Part shown: in pieces, positions 24,331 to 64,000 of the stretch
Layout of the letters: each line of letters begins with the position of its first letter
Numbering within the stretch: the stretch's first letter is position 1
From: Elysia chlorotica
Lineage: Eukaryota > Mollusca > Gastropoda > Plakobranchidae
Assembly (NCBI GenBank): GCA_003991915.1
Contig: RQTK01000919.1
Location: forward strand, 99,124 to 163,123
Length of the DNA: 64,000 nt
Direction: 5' to 3'
Program-made: the position numbers and the translations under genes
Notes under the pieces: generated by a model
The model's input: only the letters and a program-made list of their open reading frames with translations
Databases searched by the model: none
Told to the model about the DNA's origin: nothing

Positions 24331-25536
24331 CTGAATCTGATTCACGTGTGTATTTTTCCACTCTGATTCTGTGCATGGAACAAGGCATATAGCTTGGCTA
24401 CTTGCCGCCATCATAAATAATACTCAATTCGAATGTTCAAAGGCTTCTTAAACAACGAAACAAAATATATTGTTTTATTATATAAAAACGTTTTTTAAAA
24501 CCTTCTCCTTTAACCCAGTTCTATACATAAATTGGTACAAAATAATATATTATTTTCTTCCAATAACTATCACCGAGTATGATCACCGATTTACATTCAT
24601 AAACTGTTAGCTAGACTTGTATCAAGTTGTTTATACAGTTAAATCAGGCGAAATTTCAAAGGAAAAAAAAATTGAATTTGTATAAATAAGTGGTAGGTAT
24701 TAAAAACGAATTCAGCCTTATATTTTTATCAAATCACATAATTTGTAGGTTTAGATCTATGTAGCCGAAGCAGCAGTAAAGTGTGTACATGTGTGTGTTT
24801 ATAGTGTGTATTTTTGGGATTTGCGGGAACTAAGAAGTCAATTTTTAGCTAGACCTAGATCTAGCTTTTAAATTGATGTATATAAATCATTAAAAAAAAA
24901 CCTAAATTTCTAGATATCTTTGATTAAACAATCAAGGATTCAGCCTAAATCTATATATACAGCATGCCCCTCGAGATAGTATCGTTAGAAACAGAATGAG
25001 GAGTTGGATATACTATTACATTTTGAAATCTTGACCGAGATCATTCTTGTGTTTACATGATCAGATGACAACCGATGCGTATCCTCTCAAATATATAGAT
25101 ATGAATCAGAGACGTGTGAACACTCTTGAAAATCAGAGTGAAAAATACGCAAGTGTGCATGCTTGTGTAATTTCCAGTCTATGTATAACGCGTCGTTTGA
25201 ACATAAATAATTTCAAGGACATAATCATCGAGAAAATCCTGTCTGTACAGACCCGTGTCATGAAACTTTAAAGGGTTAATTCAGAATTTCATCGAAAGTT
25301 ACAGGCTATCTGATTGGTTAAGCTCAAGGTTTTTTTCCTTTATACAAACTTCCTCAAAATAAATAGGAATCCTCTTCTGGCTCTTAATTATGATTTACCG
25401 ACTTTTAAATATTAAATAAACTCATTAGAAAACCAGTATAAATGTCAACCAAAGAATATGAAGAGATGCGGCCCTAACTGTTAGTTGCTTGTGTCAGTGA
25501 CAATTATCCAATCATCAATCAGATAACTAACGTGTA

Positions 25537-25812
25537 CATTGATGGCGGAAAGACTCGAAGCTAACTAATGTTCTATAAAATAGCATTTCATGGAAATAAA
25601 TATTTTGAAATAAATTTTCGAAATACCTTTAATTGATAAAGCAACAATATTTGTTTAAATATGAATATATTTTTAAAACTAAAGTATTTTTCAAATTTAC
25701 GGAAAAGGCCGAAAGAAAAGCATATGGCGAACATGTACCAGTTCCAACCGGTTTGCGTGTTCAGTTGTTTTCTTCAGAATTTGGCAATCTGCGAGAGGGA
25801 ATGGTTGAACCG
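25537..25812 (+). promoter_or_regulatory. XPO1: Candidate XPO1 promoter and 5'UTR exon
   Basis: 'attgatggcggaaagac' at about 25536 combines a YY1-like ATGGCGG with an ETS-like GGAAG. Downstream, a strong donor (AACCG|gtgagtaagg, GT at 25813) has no coding exon behind it. The XPO1 start exon has a plausible acceptor (acgttcacag, ending 27460), so a 5'UTR exon ending at 25812 would fit. This is inference only. Confidence 0.35.
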
Positions 25813-25914
25813 GTGAGTAAGGTTTGGGGATGTAAGAATTGCTGTTGATTAACCATTCCATCAGAATCATATGTTAGTTTTTGCGATGTTAACATGTTAA
25901 TTTAATTGTTTTTA

Positions 25915-25960
25915 ATGGGCGCCGCCATTTTATAGCGATGTAAACAGCGGAAGTATTGAT
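25915..25960. promoter_or_regulatory. YY1/ETS-like core promoter patch
   Basis: gggcgccgccattttatagc followed by aacagcggaagt: a GCCGCCATTTT element and an ETS-type CGGAAGT within 35 bases. This GC island is the sharpest in the divergent ZNF410-XPO1 intergenic region. It could serve either gene. Confidence 0.35.
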
Positions 25961-26039
25961 AAACTCATGTTTTCATTGTGGGTCATTCGTCTCATCCTTG
26001 GCCATAGTAGTCATGTGACCACCCCGCGAGTTGCAAACA

Positions 26040-26465
26040 AAAAACTACATCCAGATATCTAGATTCTAGTCTAGATCTAGATCTAATCCAGTTGAATGAC
26101 TCGTCCAATCTCAGTGGACACCATTCAAACCAAGCAAAATGAAACATAAACATAGAGGCTACACTATTTGCCTGATTTGTCACATGTATGTTCTATATAC
26201 ACACGTTATAGATACAAGCAAGATTTATGAATTTGAATCTTGCTCTTGAAGTCATAGATTTTTATAGGCCTAGATTTAGATCTAGATATAGATCTAGATC
26301 CAGATTTCTAGATGTAGATATAATAGAGATCAAGAGCCACATCTCGGCCTTTAGATCTAGATAGATTCTAGAATTTTATCTAAATTATATCCAGATTCTG
26401 GAATTGTATCATTCAGATCTAGATCTAGAGTATAGAGCTTAAATCTAGAATCTGGATGAAAAACT
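26040..26465. repeat. TAGATCTAGATC-rich patch
   Basis: Clusters of tctagatctagatct and relatives at 26055-26085, 26270-26320, 26350-26370 and 26415-26435, upstream of XPO1. It is not a clean tandem array. Confidence 0.5.
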
Positions 26466-27486
26466 GCCATATCAATCAATGTACACATGCAGCGCTCGTC
26501 TTGGAGAGACTCTACTTTTTCTTCAGCTACAATTGTACTTGCGGTACATTGGCTTACTAACAACAGCACCTGCTGCAGTGACATATTTAAAGAATCCGTG
26601 TATTTTTTACTTTACAATTATAAAGCCTATCACTTAAGCTCGGGTTCAAGGGACATGGACATACATTGTGAACTTGGATGCGCCAGGAAAGAGGAGCAGA
26701 CTTTTGTCAGTCAACCCGTACAGCATCATGCTGCACTGGTGATGAACCTAGATTAACCAGTCTAGGCTGGGGCTGGCATATGATACGAATCAAAGATGCA
26801 GAGATAGGGTTGGCAACCCTTGGATGAATGAGGTACAGCTGACAACAGAGAGAGATGGGGGGAGGAGCATAAAGGCTGTGTGAGGTGTGGATTGTCTCAG
26901 ACGTTGAGTCTAAGTAACAGTACACAGAGTAAAAAGCAAGAGCAACGAAAAAATCAAACAAAACAAACAAACAGTCTCTTTCAAGGCCCATGGGTCATGT
27001 TAATTTTAATTTTTAATATTCAGGATGATCACAAGTGGCAAAAATTGTATTTTATCTGAGCATGACTGTAGCCGAAGCTTGCTTACAGTCGGATTGTACC
27101 TAGGGTACATAGAATATTAGATGCTTCCAAAATCATCCAAGTAATCACTGTAGTTTTAATCTAGCATGTTTTTTGTTTTTTTTTTTGTTTTTTTACACAG
27201 CCCGGTAGAGAACAATGAATCCTTTAGTAGTACGTCCTTAATATTTATTACAGATTTTGATATGAAGTTAACTCATGAATACAGTACAATTTGCTTAACA
27301 TAACATATTGACGGCTTTACATAAAACTATTTGTGGTGTACCGGTTATCATGAAGCAGCGTTGCGCTTGTACATGTAGTAAGTTAATTTTATCGTTATGT
27401 TTGCACATTTTTGTATCGTCACAAACACTCCTTTTTATATTACCATAATTACGTTCACAGGGCTTACACTTTAATAACAAGGGAGA

Positions 27487-56034
<28,548 letters not shown>

Positions 56035-59000
56035 GTGTTTGATCCGTGTACTAGAATTTAAAAGAAGAAGCAAGTACTTTGTCAGGATTGTGTTTCTGTT
56101 GCTTATATGCTTATGTTGAACTAGAATATTTTGCCTTATCTACCATGCCAGTAAAGGATATGTGCAGATTATTAAGTTAGCTTGAAAAAGTTAAAATTCT
56201 TTTTTTTTAAATTTATTTTATTGTGTTCAATCATAGAAAATTGATGTATATTTTAAACAATATTTAATTGGAAATAGATGTTTTTGCAGGAAAATTTTTA
56301 TAAGAAAAAAATGGTACGACATAAACAAGTTGGAAGAGTTGAATTCTCTAAACATCTCACTTCTGAAAAAAAGCAAATAACCTTCTTTAATGTCATTCTT
56401 GCAGAGAGGTTTTGCTGTGATTTTTCTCTCCTAAGTTGTTTATTGGGTCATATTGTTTTGAGGAAAGACAAAGTTGAAAATGACTTAATGAATTCTGAAC
56501 ATGGTGCTGAGATATTATGTTGTGTTGATGAAGCATTTTTTGTTTGTTATATATCTCTCTTTTTTTTTTTTTTTACATTTTTGTTCATGGCAGCATGTCA
56601 TTCATTTTCATCCAAAAATGCTTATTTCTATCATGTCACAAATGCTTTTTTTTTTTTTTTACCATAGAAATATATTTCAACTTTTCAATGAGAAACATGT
56701 CATCATTCAATACACGAGATATTGCTTCCATGTGCCTCATTAGCCTGAATCTTGGTAAAGTTGACAGAAGCAAGTAGAGAAGGGAAATTTACTATCTAAA
56801 GATTTACTTAGGAACTTGGTTGTACTGAACTGATTCTCTTATATGTGTTGCAGTTGACAAAGGTTAATATTGGTTGTAAATATTTTTCTGTGGCACAATT
56901 AAAAAAAAAAAAAAGTTCTGCTCATTCAAATTTGATTACAAAGTTCGAATTGCTTTGATGTTTTTGAGGTTGCAAATCTTCTTTGGGACACTGGGGATTA
57001 ATCACAAATAAAATTATTGGCTATTGCTGAATTAAAAAAACAGCATTGACTGTTATTGAGATTCTATTTCATTATTGTCTATTAGGGTTCATTTAACAAA
57101 TACACTCAAGTGCTGTTTAAAATTGAATAGAAGGTGAGTCATTTGTTAAAGGTTTCAATGAGGAAAAAAATATATATCAAAATTGTTGGTATGGATAGTT
57201 AGTTGCCTCAGCCTTTTGAATTTGACCCAATCTTAGCTTTGGGGCCAAAGTACCACAGGCACACCTCCTGCATATTTGTATAAGTAAAATTAGATGTTTT
57301 ATTAACCTTTTCATATCGCATGGTTTTAGGCGTATTCCTTGTGTGCACACTATTTTGGGGGAATTTCAAACAATTTGAAAAGGCAAAAGCTTTGACATTT
57401 ATTGTTTTAAAATGGAAGGTGTACAGATCAAAACAAAAATGTGCTGGCACAAGAGTGTCTCAACTCGCACATCATGTGTGCGATCTGATGGGCAAAGGTT
57501 AAATCATGACCCTGGTGTTTTGTGTTGATTTTTTAACTGAATTTGTATATAATGATAGACTTCAGGTCTGTTCATATTGAACAAGCATGAAGCAGAATTC
57601 AAATGGTTGTTGGTAGTAAAATTCTCAACAGTTCATGTCTCTTTCTTCTGTAAAGCAAAATTTTTTGGGGGGGAGGACAAAGTAAGATTATATCATGTTA
57701 TTCTGGACCTTTGTTCTGATATGAATAATGAAGTGTTGTACTATTAATGCAGTTGGCTTTATTCAGGTTGTACCAGATGTTTAATCATAATGCCATCCTC
57801 TATGTTGATTTGATCAAAGACTTTGATTTTGTGTTAAAAGAAATAATTATAGTCTTTTTTTATGCCAAAATGTACACTTCATGAAAAATTGTTTTCAAAC
57901 AATAGATACATTGTGGGAATGTGAGTCATTTACATGAGATGATTGACACAATTTGGATTGTCTTGTACATAGCCTTCAGAACATTGCAGTTCATTTGGGG
58001 AGGGGGGGGGGGGGGTGCAGTATGTAAAAAAAAAGTAATGACATTCGTATTATGGTGTAAAATTTCCTTTAGGGAGAGGAAACAATTCTAAGCTTTGAAT
58101 TTATGTAAATTTTCATGTTTTCTTTGGTTTGCAACTGAAATACAGCCTGGGTTTCATGTATATTAAATCAGTGTGGGTACAATATTACTAATAGCTAACC
58201 CTTTGTTTGATTAACTTTATTTGACAAAGAATAAAAAGCCCATTCAGTAATTATATTATTTTTATTTTCAATTTTATTTAAAACTTAGCTTGAAGTAAAA
58301 TCTTACAACTTAGCCAATTATAAGACTAATGTGAAGCATTTCTTATTACTGACATATTTGTGTAAACATCTCAAAATATTCAAAGACCTTTTGAAAAATG
58401 TTTTGTGTGTGTGTGTGTGTGTGTGCAAGGGAATTATTTAAATACTTTCATCATTAAAAAAACCCCATGACGATGGAATTATTTTCTATGTACATATTAA
58501 GATGCTTTAAACAATTTTGACCACATGCATCAATAACAATTACCATAAGTTGGTCCTCACCTGCATCTACTGTGTCACAGTTCTCCTTCGTAGTGGCAAT
58601 CAGCGAGTAGTTTGCCCAAATTCATTTAGCAATCATAACTCCACCGCTTTTTTGTTTAAAATGTGCTTCTCTGTTTATCCATAACCCTCCCTAGTATTTC
58701 CCTGGCCTACGCTAACAGAAATTACCAAAAGGAAAAAAATCATGTCTAGTAGTTTAATAGCAGAATGTGTTATGTGTTTTCAAAGTGGTGTTAGAGACAT
58801 GGAAGCAAAGATTTCCTCAGATGTCTAAAGACAAAAAAGGATGACTTCAGTAAGTTGATACGTGTTGGATGGTAAAACTGAGTTTCACACTTCCTGGAAA
58901 ATAAATAAAACTAATGTTGATCTTCATTCTTGAAATTTGTTGCGTTTTTTCAAACAGTTTGAGCTCATCACAGATTTCTCTTTTTCTCTCTTGTTATGTT

Positions 59001-59135
59001 TTGTTTTGTTTTGTCAAAACTTGTCACATGTGAAGGAAGAATGTTTATACTTGATGGGAAAGCTTCAAAAGTAAATAATATTATCAATTCTTTTGTATTG
59101 TATGTAAATAAAGCTGATTAGAGGACTAAAGTAAG
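56035..59135 (+). other. XPO1: XPO1 3'UTR with several poly(A) signals
   Basis: No splice-bounded coding sequence. AATAAA occurs at 57007-57012, 58230-58235, 58900-58909 (two overlapping) and 59107-59112. A GT-rich run at about 58403-58424 and a poly(G) run near 58000-58014 are the only simple repeats. Alternative 3' ends are plausible; the last signal gives a 3.1-kb UTR. Confidence 0.5.
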
Positions 59136-59584
59136 AATTGCATTAGTTTGATATTTTATTTTTTATTTTTACAATCTGAACAAGGAATAAAGAGAGACAT
59201 AGCTGTAGCTTGAGGGAAATAAGTATTGCTCCTGATATTTACGCTGTTTTTTTTTTTTAATACACATAATACAATAGACACCAAATTTGCTCATTTAGTA
59301 GGATAGGACCAATCCAAGCTATAGATCTATGCTTTAAGAGTAAAAAAAATAAATAAATGGCAATACTGCATTTGCTAAATCAAATAATGCATAATTCAAA
59401 TTATAAGATATTTGAAACATACTAAAACAAGCCTCTATCAGCATCCCACTCACACAATCATTAAGCAACACCTATTTTAGATCTTTTTTGGGGATAACAC
59501 ATGCACATATTAATTTTATTTTTAATTCTGACATGATTCTAACCAAATTAAAATATGTCTAATTCATCGCTGTCTGTCTGTGGG

Positions 59585-59830
59585 AATGAGGTAGCTCTGG
59601 AGTAGAACATCTGCTTCCGACGCAGCAGGTTCGTAGTTCGAGTCCTGGCAATTTCGTTCCCTACGTGGTTGGGACGGTGTCAGTTTAATGTGAGCGGCTG
59701 AGACAGGAGTCATGGTATCTCCGCCCTGTCTTGTGTGTGGCAGCACATAAATTGGTCAGACGTCAGTCTTGGGGCCTGTCTACAATATACTATGGCCTAT
59801 ATATTGCTGATGTTGGATGTTAAAACCATT
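59585..59830 (+). repeat. tRNA-derived SINE, best-preserved plus copy
   Basis: Head gctctggagtagaacatctg, B-box region gtagttcgagtcctgg, body gttccctacgtggttgggac, ctgagacaggagtcatggta and gtgtggcagcacataaattg, tail tgatgttggatgttaaaacc, then a short CT run. Same block order as the minus copy at 22363-22610. Confidence 0.8.
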
Positions 59831-59839
59831 TCAAATTCA

Positions 59840-62800
59840 CTCTCTCTCTATCTCTCTCTGGTATAATGAAAACAAAACAAGATAGAAAAGTACTTGGATT
59901 GAAACAACAAACAATTTTTTATCATTGGGTCAAGAATGAAAAACCAAGTTCATGTTTTTGTTTTATTTTATTATTTTATTTCTAGTATTTTAATAAATAT
60001 TTTACATGTTCTATATCTTCTATTAGTACTAAAATATTAAAGAGCAACAGGTAGTTGATAGTGATAAACTGTTTAATGCAAAAGATATCTTAAAAAAAAA
60101 ACAAATACATAAAGAGAAAAAACTAGGCGAGTTAACTGTCCAAAATGTAAAAAACTGGTATCGGTATTAAAAAATAAATCCAAACAATGTTTCAGTTCTA
60201 AGTCGGCTTTCAAACCATTTTCTCAACTTGGATTAATTTAAATTTAAATAAGTTAATAATTACATGACGGCTTGTGAAACCTTTTTTTAAATAAAGATAA
60301 ATGAGGAATGGCATTTACTGCATGTATCTTTGATACAGTTTTTACATTAAATTGTATACTTTAATTCCTATGATAAACCTAAGTATGATGAAAACAAAAT
60401 GTAATGTTACAATAAAGTAGCAACATAATTTGATAAATGAAAATCTGCAGCGATTATGAGATCCAAGATTATTTTTTCAGGTACAATTAACTACATAAGA
60501 AAAACTGACAGAAGCAACATGGATCTCGTTCACTAAAAAGGATTCAATAGATAAAAGAGAACTTGGACCAAACCAATGCATCATTTCGCATAGTAAAGTT
60601 TTCATACATAATCTTGAAAAATTATTTTCTTAATTGGTTACTAAAGTTAATCTAAAAAATTACTCTAAGAAAAGATAAAAAGAAAACCTGTTTATTTGCA
60701 TGCACTAATTACAAAAAAATGCACCCTACAAATTGTATAGCCATAATAATTATAAAAACAGCGAGAAAAGAAACACACATTATCAAAGCAGTTCCTTCAT
60801 ATGAAATAATACAGTAAAAAAAAAGGTGCCTTTTAAAACACATTAACAAAGCGACAAACTACCCAACTTTTAGTTCACCTGTCAGGCTGCCCAGGAAACA
60901 TCCATTAAAGATGCTCGGCGGGTCATATATTGGTCAAACCAGACCCTGCTGGTCACAAAATTTACCTGTACTCGCAGCTATGTCCTACTTAAAGCATAAA
61001 TAATTTTTAAATCTTGGGGTAACTGGACTGGAGGTATCTTGATACCTGGTGTGTTAATTGATACAGGATAGCTTGACCTTTGTAATGAAAAGTGGGAAAT
61101 CTTGAATTAGGGTTTTTCTGTTACTTTTTTCTTTGTCTATCTTTCACTAATTTTAGCATTTAACAGTCACACCCCTCCTTTCTTTCCTTCACCATTTCAG
61201 TTAACTTCATTGTCTATACGAATACACATCCTAATTACTTACATAATTTTCTTATGTATTTCTTTCTATTTTTGCACTAGTACAATGCAACAATTAATCC
61301 CTTGGCTCTCGGTAAAAAGCCATTCCAAAATTAAACCTTTTCATGAAATCTATGCAATGACTCAGGAATGTGATGTTTTGGTGTGCTACTATTTGGGAAA
61401 GCTTGTCTGTATATTTTTATTTACTGTTTCACGTCCAGCTCTTCCTCATCTATGTGATCATGTGTAGCAGGGGGTGTATGGGACAGGATTAAATGCACTT
61501 TCCTTAAGTCTTCCTTGAGTTCGTGCTGTATTTGAAATCTATCATATAGGCTTGGTATATTGTTTGATCTTGTGTGTTTATGGCATCTGTGTAGATTTAC
61601 ATTTCTTTTGTTAATTCTTTGTATCAACAAGATGACTATGGTAGTCGATAAATTTGCCACCATGGTAGTCTTGTTTGACTATGTTAAGTCTGTCTGTTAC
61701 TGACTGTTGAGCTTTTGTAACTGGCCCTCTGGTTTTATTTCTGAGCTTCTTTATATTTAGCAACTTAGTTATTTTTACATAGAAGAGATTCTTTTCAAAC
61801 TTTCTGTTTTATTTTCTCTGGCTCCCTTCATCACTGAGATGTTACACATTTTTATATATTTCTCTTCAATAAGAAGGAAGCATAACTTCTTCCCACCGTT
61901 GTCCTTGTTATTAATTTTTTCGTTTGACAACATAATTAGATTCCTTCACCACAGTATTAAAAAACAACCATTGATTTACTCAAACCGCATAATAGACTCC
62001 TGTAAGGTAATTTCGTGAATGTCTGCAAGTATTCTTTAACAAAATAGAAAATAAAGGGCATATTAAACTAAAATATCACGAGGGTCTTTTAAAACCGTTC
62101 TAACTGCCTTGGTTTTTTAACGTATTTTGCACAAAATAGAACTGAATGAAGAAGGAGATTTGATCAACTCATAGAGATAAATTTATTCAATGAGCGCCGA
62201 TTAGTACATGTCTAAACTACAGTTTGAAGTAGAGTCAATTTTTGCGATTTCAACTGCTCACAGTTATCTGCCCTGCTGGGTCAGTGAGCACGGCCGATAA
62301 TCGCCGTCTGAAAGCCTTATCAGTCATTATCAGAGTCCCATGGGGATGCGTGGGGCTGCCCGAGGCAGATCAAAGAGAAACCTAAAGATCCAGAAATTGG
62401 GGTATTGTCGCTGTGTTAATATAATATATATATAAATATATATAAATGACACTCATTGTTTTTTTGTACACCAGACAATAATACATTACAGTAATGATGA
62501 TTCAAATGATGCTGATTATATCTCAAAAGTCTTTGGAATCCTTTTTTTTTTTTTTTAATTGTTATTATATTAAAAGAAAAATGAAACTTTTTTTATATAG
62601 TACTTCTACAACTTATTTATCTTCTTCTCTGTCACAGAATTTATTTCTTTAAATAAATGTTTAAAATTTGAATCAAATACAGAACATGTTTTATAAACCA
62701 CCAAAAAAAAAAAATATAAAAAAATCGAATGTATTCCTTTCTTGCTGTTTCAAATGATAAAAAATACAATGGATTAAAACCCAAGCTCAGTCTGAAACCA

Positions 62801-63629
62801 TTGACTAAGATGAAAGGCCTCTTAAATAAATCTGCTATAGTAATATAAATTATATATTTATAGAAAGGTTTTACATCAATAAACTTTTTTAAGCATCAAA
62901 AAATCCTATTTGATGATGATTATGGACGATAAGAAACAAGCATAAATAGACATGACAAGTTAACCCTGGTAGCCTACATAAGGATATTGTTAAGTCCATG
63001 TGAACAATTAGTGAATGACATTTCATGCTTTACACATCCATTCATAAGAAAAAATGCATTGGTCTAAGCTTTAGAATTAAAAATTACCAGACATAATTTA
63101 AAGAGCAACGTACATGCATCATTTATCTTCTTTTATGCAGGCTATCAAGTCAGTTAAATCAGTTTAGAAGGCTTGTCATACGCCAAAAATTTGGTTTGTA
63201 GGGAAATAAAACAAAACCCTTTGTGGCTTCATACCTTCAAATACTCTTCTCTTTTTTGAAATTCACATTTCTGAGTCCAGCTAATCAGGACTGATTTCAA
63301 GGCCCACTTCTTTGAATTTAGGCAACTTCAAAATTGTTCACAATTTTCAATGAAACAAGCCATTTTCCCCCTATAATACAGTTTTGTTTAAGTCCTCACA
63401 AAGATCAAGATTTACATAATATAGAACAAGAGAATATTGTGTACAACAACATTAGAAGTTACAATACAAATGGATGCAGCCATTGTCTTAAGTGACATAA
63501 ACATTGAAGTGGAAACATACAACTTTGTATTAGAAAAAACAATTTTCTGGTTGCACAGTGTGCAGAACACATGTGAACTTTGTTTTGATAAGAATCATAG
63601 ACTCATTCAATATAAAGATAAACATACAG
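59840..63629. other. AT-rich interval, possible 3'UTR of the right-hand minus gene
   Basis: No convincing exon. Minus-strand AATAAA (plus tttatt) sites include 62182-62187 and one near 60690, so part of this may be 3'UTR of the gene ending at 63630. A GC-richer stretch lies at 62225-62400, and alternating TA repeats lie at about 62423-62448. Confidence 0.35.
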
Positions 63630-63836
63630 TTAACTTTCATCATCATCTTTAGTATAGGTTATGTCAACAGGAGCAGTGCGAGTGAACTGATCTTCGTCCC
63701 CACTTTCATTTGATTCATAGCGATCCTCACTCATTAACTTTGAGGTAGCTGTGCCATCTGGTATTCTAGAGTCATCTAGCCCAACACCTCTCAAAGTTCT
63801 GATGAATTTGTTCTCAGCTTCCTTCTTTGCGTTTTC
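63630..63836 (-). CDS. Unrecognised protein, last exon
   Basis: A minus-strand exon after the acceptor cgaaattgcag, in phase 0, with 68 residues to TAA (63632-63630). It begins ENAKKEAENKFIRTLRGVGL, has a conserved-looking middle (DDSRIPDGTATSKLM) and ends in a Ser/Asp/Glu-rich tail with 'DDDES'. The rest of the gene lies beyond the right edge. The acidic tail suggests a cytosolic C-terminus; I do not recognise the family. It converges on XPO1. Confidence 0.5.
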   Translation of the reverse strand, partial: ENAKKEAENKFIRTLRGVGLDDSRIPDGTATSKLMSEDRYESNESGDEDQFTRTAPVDITYTKDDDES

Positions 63837-64000
63837 CTGCAATTTCGTAGAACAAAAAGGACAACAGATTTAATGATCACCAAACTGTGATTAACTGTCT
63901 ATGGTAATCAAAGTGAAGTAACAAGATATTTATTTGAGTTAACCCTTTGAGCCTGAAGTATTCAGTCATAAAATATATGTTATCTCAAATCTACATGCAA

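Noticed and set aside
61421-61663. 80-codon minus-strand open frame
   Set aside because: No acceptor or donor at its edges fits a phase, and the composition is unconvincing. I left it as part of a possible 3'UTR.

Overview
The window is eukaryotic. It has AT-rich introns with GT..AG boundaries, long CT/GA microsatellites, tRNA-derived SINE copies and degenerate LINE, mariner and Tigger pieces. Two conserved metazoan genes can be read exon by exon. Repeat content and protein divergence suggest a lophotrochozoan, probably a gastropod mollusc; this is an inference, since no species marker is present.

Layout: (1) 607-2128 (+), the last two exons of a gene I do not recognise, followed by 6 kb of repeat-rich intergenic DNA with a 0.5 kb tandem duplication at 6212-7269. 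(2) 8120-20388 (-), a five-finger C2H2 protein that I identify as the ZNF410 orthologue. One of its introns and a 132-nt exon lie in a tandem 1.6-1.7 kb duplication, so the exon is present twice and both copies keep frame. (3) 20.4-27.5 kb, the divergent intergenic region between ZNF410 and XPO1, with two YY1/ETS-like patches and a candidate XPO1 5'UTR exon. (4) 27487-56034 (+), a complete exportin-1 (XPO1/CRM1) gene of 25 coding exons. All exon phases agree, giving 1079 residues against 1071 in human. (5) 56035-about 59130, a long XPO1 3'UTR with several poly(A) signals. (6) 59.1-63.6 kb, AT-rich DNA with one SINE, then the last exon of an unrecognised minus-strand gene (63630-63836) that converges on XPO1.

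The most striking structure is inside XPO1 intron 2 (29537-35705). A near-perfect 640-bp inverted repeat is followed by a 4.37-kb, almost identical extra copy of the region carrying XPO1 exons 8-12. Next comes a 39-bp filler copied from intron 7, and then a return to the original intron. The order of pieces (forward, inverted, distant duplicate, short filler, forward) looks like a multi-step template-switch rearrangement, or a mis-assembly that imitates one. The extra exons are out of order. By phase, exon 2 could join extra exon 8 in frame, but extra exon 12 cannot join exon 3 in frame, so normal XPO1 requires all five to be skipped.

ZNF410 is a nuclear transcription factor and XPO1 the main nuclear export receptor. 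They are head-to-head neighbours, and I see no functional link beyond possibly shared intergenic regulatory DNA.
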